Assembly: GCA_950295325.1 (NCBI GenBank)
Contig: OX485808.1
Location: 23,644,527-23,708,526, forward strand
DNA length: 64,000 nucleotides
Reading direction: 5' to 3'
From: Polytrichum commune
Lineage: Eukaryota; Streptophyta; Polytrichopsida; Polytrichales; Polytrichaceae
Part shown: positions 59,736-64,000 of the stretch, piece after piece
Layout of the letters: each line of letters opens with the position of its first letter
Numbering within the stretch: position 1 is the stretch's first letter
Program-made: the position numbers and the translations under genes
Notes under the pieces: model-generated
Database searches by the model: none
Seen by the model: only the letters and a program-made list of their open reading frames with translations
Told to the model about the DNA's origin: nothing

Positions 59736-62700
59736 ATGGTTGAAATTGGCTTGAGCAATTATTATGTGGTGGACGAGAGGGCGTTGAGAAGCTGTGGCAT
59801 AAACATGACGACAAGCGATGATTGGACTAGGTTGAGTTGGACATCAGTGTGGACATCATGGGTGGCACTTGCAGCCATCTGCGTTTTTCTCTTATTGAAA
59901 TTCACGGTCTCTTTTTTGAGGCAGGCGATCCGCAAATCAAAGAAATCTCAAGGCATTTCTTCTGTCAGGTATGTGCCTTTTTGAAAAGGTTGAGAGGTCG
60001 GCATAAATGTGTAAATTGTAAGTGATGTTATATTCAAGTTGGCTGAAGGCAAATGAACTTCAGTGAAAGAAAGGTGTATCCTCAGTGTCCTTCATGGCAT
60101 GCTTTAGGAGTGGCCACCAAATAACGGAAGAGGCAGGAATTATGATGAACCCACAATAGAGTTATCCTTTAACTCAATGGGACTTTGTGTCACGAGTTTG
60201 TCCCCTGTGATTTTCCAATGGTTGTTTTGCATACACAATCAATAATTTCTTTCCACTTGTGATGGTGCATGCTCGGAGGTGGTTTTTGAATTTGAACAAA
60301 GATCAACCTAATTCAGTTCATTGAGGGCCAACTCATTTCACGTCACTCTTGGCATGCCAAAATGAGTTTGGCCCTTAATGAACCGTTATTGACTTCTTTT
60401 GCTCAAACCTCCACACTATTACCTCCAAGCATGCATCGAAAAATTACTAGTCGTGGAAGGTGTTGTATGCACAAGCATCAACTCCCAGCCAAAAAGTCAT
60501 GTTGGGTTTGAGGAAAGCTCTGATATAGCAGAACACTGACGTCCCTCTTTATTGCATACATGTTAGTGTAGTGTTTTGAAAGTGATGAATTGAAAGCTAT
60601 AAATGATATTAACCTAGAGCCCACAACACATTGTGATTGGAACAAACTTTTTGGCCACCTGATGCAGCAAGGAAAAGAGTGGGACTGGATCTGCAGCATC
60701 CAATTCTGCTATTCGCATAGAGGATGATGAGCTGGCACATGTAATGGAGCTTCTAAATGACGGCGATGGGCAGAGTGGTGGTTCCAATGAGCAATGGGAG
60801 GCAGTGATTGACAAACAATCGGATGCCGTGGCTTACACAGCAAAGCGGAGAGATCCCAAGGTTTGTACAGATATTAATCTTAAAGGCCCAATTTACACAC
60901 AACCACCATTCCGGTGGTTGATGGTTTGGTTCTATTTTTGAGAGATAAGACCACAACCACTATACCTTGCCCAACTACAATACGAGTTGTAGCTGGGAAT
61001 GGTTGCGATGGTTGTCGTCTACTTTCTTTGCTTCTATTCTGTTTGTAGTTACTATATGGCACCGGGAGAGAACTTCAAGGCCAAAGGATTGGAGAGGATT
61101 TGTAGGAGGCAATTGTCTACAATTGTCTACAATTGTCTAGACAAACTTTCCACTAGAATTCTTAAACTGTTTGTCTGCACTCCATGGATTGCACCAATAG
61201 GAGGGACGATCATTGAGGTCAAATCTACTCTTCAACCACCAGTAGGTGCGTGTAAATGTAAAAGATTTTAGTTGTGGTTGAAAGTGGACCTAAACAACAA
61301 TCACAACCACTTCAGTAGTTGTGTGTAAACGCCCCTTCAGGTCAAATTCTCTAGCTTGTTTGGGTGTGATTGACCTTTGAGTTTTGATGCATGTGGGATG
61401 GAGGATTTCTGTATTTTATCAAAGAGGATGCAGTTTGAAGTTGCTTCCTCTAGTTACAAAAGTTCGATGTGAATGTTGGATCATCCTTTCCTTGTTTAGG
61501 AGGGCTGTAGTGAGTTATGATGGTTAGAGTTTGAGCTGAGATGAGGGCTTCTGATTTCCATAGTTTCAAGACAAGAAAATGTTGAACAATGTCTATAATG
61601 AGTTGGCTTACAAAAGTTTTCGAAACTGCAGGATGGAGGTGCTACAGAATACCTGAGCACAACAGTTTTTGAGAACTGTTCTACAAAGCTAGTGCGAGAC
61701 TACTACATGGACAGTGACTACCGCGCAGAATGGGATAAAACTTTGATCCAACATCGGCAGCTGGAGGTTTGTCCAGTAACTGGAACAGAGATTGGGCTGA
61801 TGGTCAAAAAGTTCCCTCTCTTGACTCCTCGGGATTACGTTCTTGCCTGGCGCTTGTGGGAAGGCAATGATGGAACATATTATTGTGTTTTAAAGGTAAT
61901 TGCATATTCATAATCAAGTCCTGAGTGATGCGATTTGTTATTTGTACCTTGTTCAAACATCAAGGTTCTGACCAGTTTTGGACTGGTATTAACTTTTCTT
62001 GATACCACTCAGTTATATGCAATGAGTAAATCACATCCTTTTGATACCTTTAGGGTATTTTAGAACTTTTTTGTTCTTGATGCCATTTGGGTCTATGTAC
62101 TGTGCAAAGAACCTTCATACCTAGGTAAAATTACCCTAGTTTCAATATGGTAGTAGGATAATAATAATGATGACCATAATAATAAGTCAAGGTAGACAGA
62201 GATTCTCTCATCTTGGATACCCACCAAGTATCAATATTTGACTGGTATTACAAATTTGATATCAGTTGAGTAGGTTCTTTGATACTGTTCTAGATAATGT
62301 GTATCGATTCCTTATATACACCTACATATCAATCCAACATTGGTTTTTCAGGTTTTATTGTAATTCAAGGCTAATTAGATGTTCTTCTTATTAATATTGA
62401 ATGTGTGGACAATGGACAGGCTTGTGAGCACAAGGATGCACCAAGGCAAGCAAAGTATAAGCGTGTGGAGGTATATAATTCAGGATGGCGCATTAGGAAA
62501 GGTTGGTATATTTGTCATTTTCCTAAACAGGACTTTAAGACACTGCAATCACTTTGTCAAGTGTATTTGATTGCCAAGGACCAACGATTTACCATATATT
62601 TTTTATTCTGTTTTCGTTTTACTGTTTGTACAAAAAGTACTTGTTTGTATGGTTTTTTGATATGTATTTCCCACGGTTTGTTTTGTATGTTTATGAAGGT

Positions 62701-64000
62701 TGGTATTATGTATACCACTTCTGGATGAATAAAGAATATGCTTGCAGCTTTAATAATTTAAATCTTCCCTTGAAATGCTGCAGGATAGTGTGAAATGCTT
62801 GCTCTAAACCCTGGTTGTTGTCCTGTTGATTTTGTGGTTTGAAGTGTGTGGATGATGTTGTTATTCACAGGGGATTTATTTTCTTGAATGATTGAATGTT
62901 TGGCAGTTGCTGGAAGAGATGCTGGAAGAGATGCATGTGAAGTGAAGATGATACACCAGGAGGACACAGGCATGCAGCGAGAGATGGCTAAAGTTGCATT
63001 TCGTCGCGGCATTTGGAGCTACATTCTCAAGATGGACATCCATCTCCGCAAATATGCTCTGAGACCCAATGCGCTAGCAAATGAAGTCAATGCTGTATCT
63101 CTTGCCCACAAGGTACATCCTACAGACCCACTCAAGTTTCTTCTCATCTTGCTATTCTGTCTTTGACATCTGCAGCTGTGAGTCTATCTCAGTTTTGTTG
63201 TTTTTTCTTTTTTCTTTTTTCTTTTTTCTAGACACAAATCACATCTGTAGAGAGGGATGTATCCTAGTGCAAGATTCAAAAAGAAAGTGGGGAGTCTTTT
63301 GTATACTGAAAGTTGGCATTCTTGTGAAAATTATGGGTTATGGATTGAGTTATTGTGACAATTTTGGCTGTTAAATTGGGTCAGGAATTGTCTCATCCGG
63401 TTACAAAATTAAGAAACTGCAAATCAGTAAGATTGTCAAGTACAATGTTCCAGAATTGGAGTTGAGTTACAAAAGCTTTAAGAGGTCAAGATTTTCTTGC
63501 TGTTTAAACAATCACATAGACCTTCCCATTTTTGTCCACTATTGAACCTATAATACTATCTATATTCTGAGCACGTAATCCAGTCTCATTCCAACACGTG
63601 TTTTTCTAGTGTCCGTTCTTAACCACAAACCTTGCCATATACAATTAATTATAGGTCTCCAATCAAGAAGAGTGACCACATAACACATACATATATTCTA
63701 ACTGGAAATATGTGCCTGATTGATTCTTATTTCAACATATAAACCTTTTCTTATAAAGGATTCACCATCTTGTGCCGAGCATGGTAAGTTATGTCTGCCT
63801 TCCTAAATGCTAACAATTTGTTTCCTGCGTACAGGTTCCCGAAGCACTGAGGGTGAAGTATTTGGCCGCAGACAACACATCTGAAATACCCCAAGAAGGT
63901 AATTTAGATGCCCTGACACCTGAAGGTGGCAAACTTCAAAGACTCTCCTCGAAAAGGAAGCTGGCCAAAGGGTTGCTACTGGTAGGAGGAGCCTTATTTT
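59736..64000 (+). CDS. START-domain lipid-transfer protein, membrane-anchored (3' end beyond window)
   Basis: Belongs to the plant PC-TP-like START / polyketide-cyclase group (like At3g13062 and At1g55960), expected to bind and move a lipid near a membrane. Visible exons: 59736-59968, 60668-60860, 61632-61895, 62420-62501, 62907-63112 and 63835 to the window end, in continuous frame for 381 codons. Residues 36-60 form a hydrophobic anchor (SVWTSWVALAAICVFLLLKF). A linker with an acidic segment follows. The START domain runs from about residue 120 to 325: EYLSTTVFENCSTKLVRDYY, KFPLLTPRDYVLAWRLWEG, YNSGWRIRKG, MAKVAFRRGIWSYI. The last exon begins a linker leading to KLAKGLLLVGGALF, probably a C-terminal hydrophobic segment cut by the window. 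The ATG has a good context (ACCATGG). A 12-base duplication repeats AGRD at residues 259-266. Introns 2 and 3 hold repeats. Confidence 0.93.
60325..60374. repeat. 50-bp hairpin (GGGCCAACTCATTT inverted repeat)
   Basis: GGGCCAACTCATTT and AAAATGAGTTTGGCCC face each other in START intron 1. The flanks TGA and TTA resemble the TNA targets of the larger GGGCC elements in this window, so it may be a tiny internal-deletion relative. Confidence 0.6.
60885..61335. mobile_element. MITE-like element in START intron 2
   Basis: The left end AAGGCCCAATTTACACACAAC matches, in reverse complement, the right end GTTGTGTGTAAACGCCCCTT, sharing TTTACACACAAC and GGCC/GGGC-type tips. It fills most of intron 2 (60861-61631). 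The target duplication is not clear, so the exact edges may shift by a few bases. Confidence 0.65.
61965..62345. repeat. Dispersed repeat in START intron 3, also at 13.3 kb
   Basis: Shares ordered blocks with 13330-13635: a GGACTGGTAT / GGATTGGTAT opening, GATACCACTCA, CCTTTTGATACC, GGTCTATRTA, a GTACC/GTGCAA block, CATACCYACCAA and TTGAYTGGTATT. Neither copy has coding potential. It is probably a transposable element of unknown class. Confidence 0.6.

Noticed and set aside
1-64000. CRISPR array, rRNA, organellar or bacterial operon content
   Set aside because: No regularly spaced identical repeats with unique spacers, no rRNA motifs, and all genes are intron-containing plant nuclear genes.

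Overview
The window is nuclear DNA of a land plant. It has GT-AG introns of roughly 100-1200 bp, plant-specific gene families and a high load of small inverted-repeat transposons. The gene-poor layout, with three host genes in 64 kb, and the lack of a clear angiosperm signature would fit a fern, lycophyte or bryophyte, but the sequence alone does not settle the lineage.

Three host genes are supported by complete exon reconstruction in continuous frame. (1) A 19-exon GH35 beta-galactosidase of the BGAL17 type, 20015-27952 (+), 673 codons. (2) A two-exon plastid/mitochondrial NEET (CDGSH) iron-sulfur protein, 41655-43198 (+), 119 codons. (3) A START-domain lipid-transfer protein with an N-terminal membrane anchor, 59736 to beyond the window end (+).

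Between the first two genes lies an apparently intact CACTA (En/Spm, CMC superfamily) DNA transposon, 31026-40927 (9902 bp). It has perfect 17-bp terminal inverted repeats and an ATA target duplication. It carries two divergently transcribed, unbroken multi-exon genes: a three-exon TNP2 transposase (+) and a six-exon TNPA/TNP1-like accessory protein (-). TGACT/AGTCA motifs crowd its ends, the shared promoter and a transposase intron. It sits inside a 54-bp minisatellite roughly 0.7 kb upstream of the NEET gene.

The rest (about 1-18.5 kb, 28-31 kb and 43.2-58.4 kb) holds no host gene I can support. It is full of MITE-like elements of two architectures. One begins GGGCC/GGGTG and is flanked by TNA trinucleotides (PIF/Harbinger-like). 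The other has termini that are themselves short palindromes (CACTAAAT...ATTTAGTG) flanked by TA. Several sit inside introns of the host genes. Two degenerate LINE pieces occur at 46.9-49.2 kb (L1-like) and 51.0-51.9 kb (a C-terminal part resembling the restriction-like-endonuclease region of R2/NeSL-type elements). Several tandem or dispersed repeat families of 150-365 bp fill much of the remainder.

All coordinates, splice sites and inverted repeats were read by eye. No alignment or database search was run.
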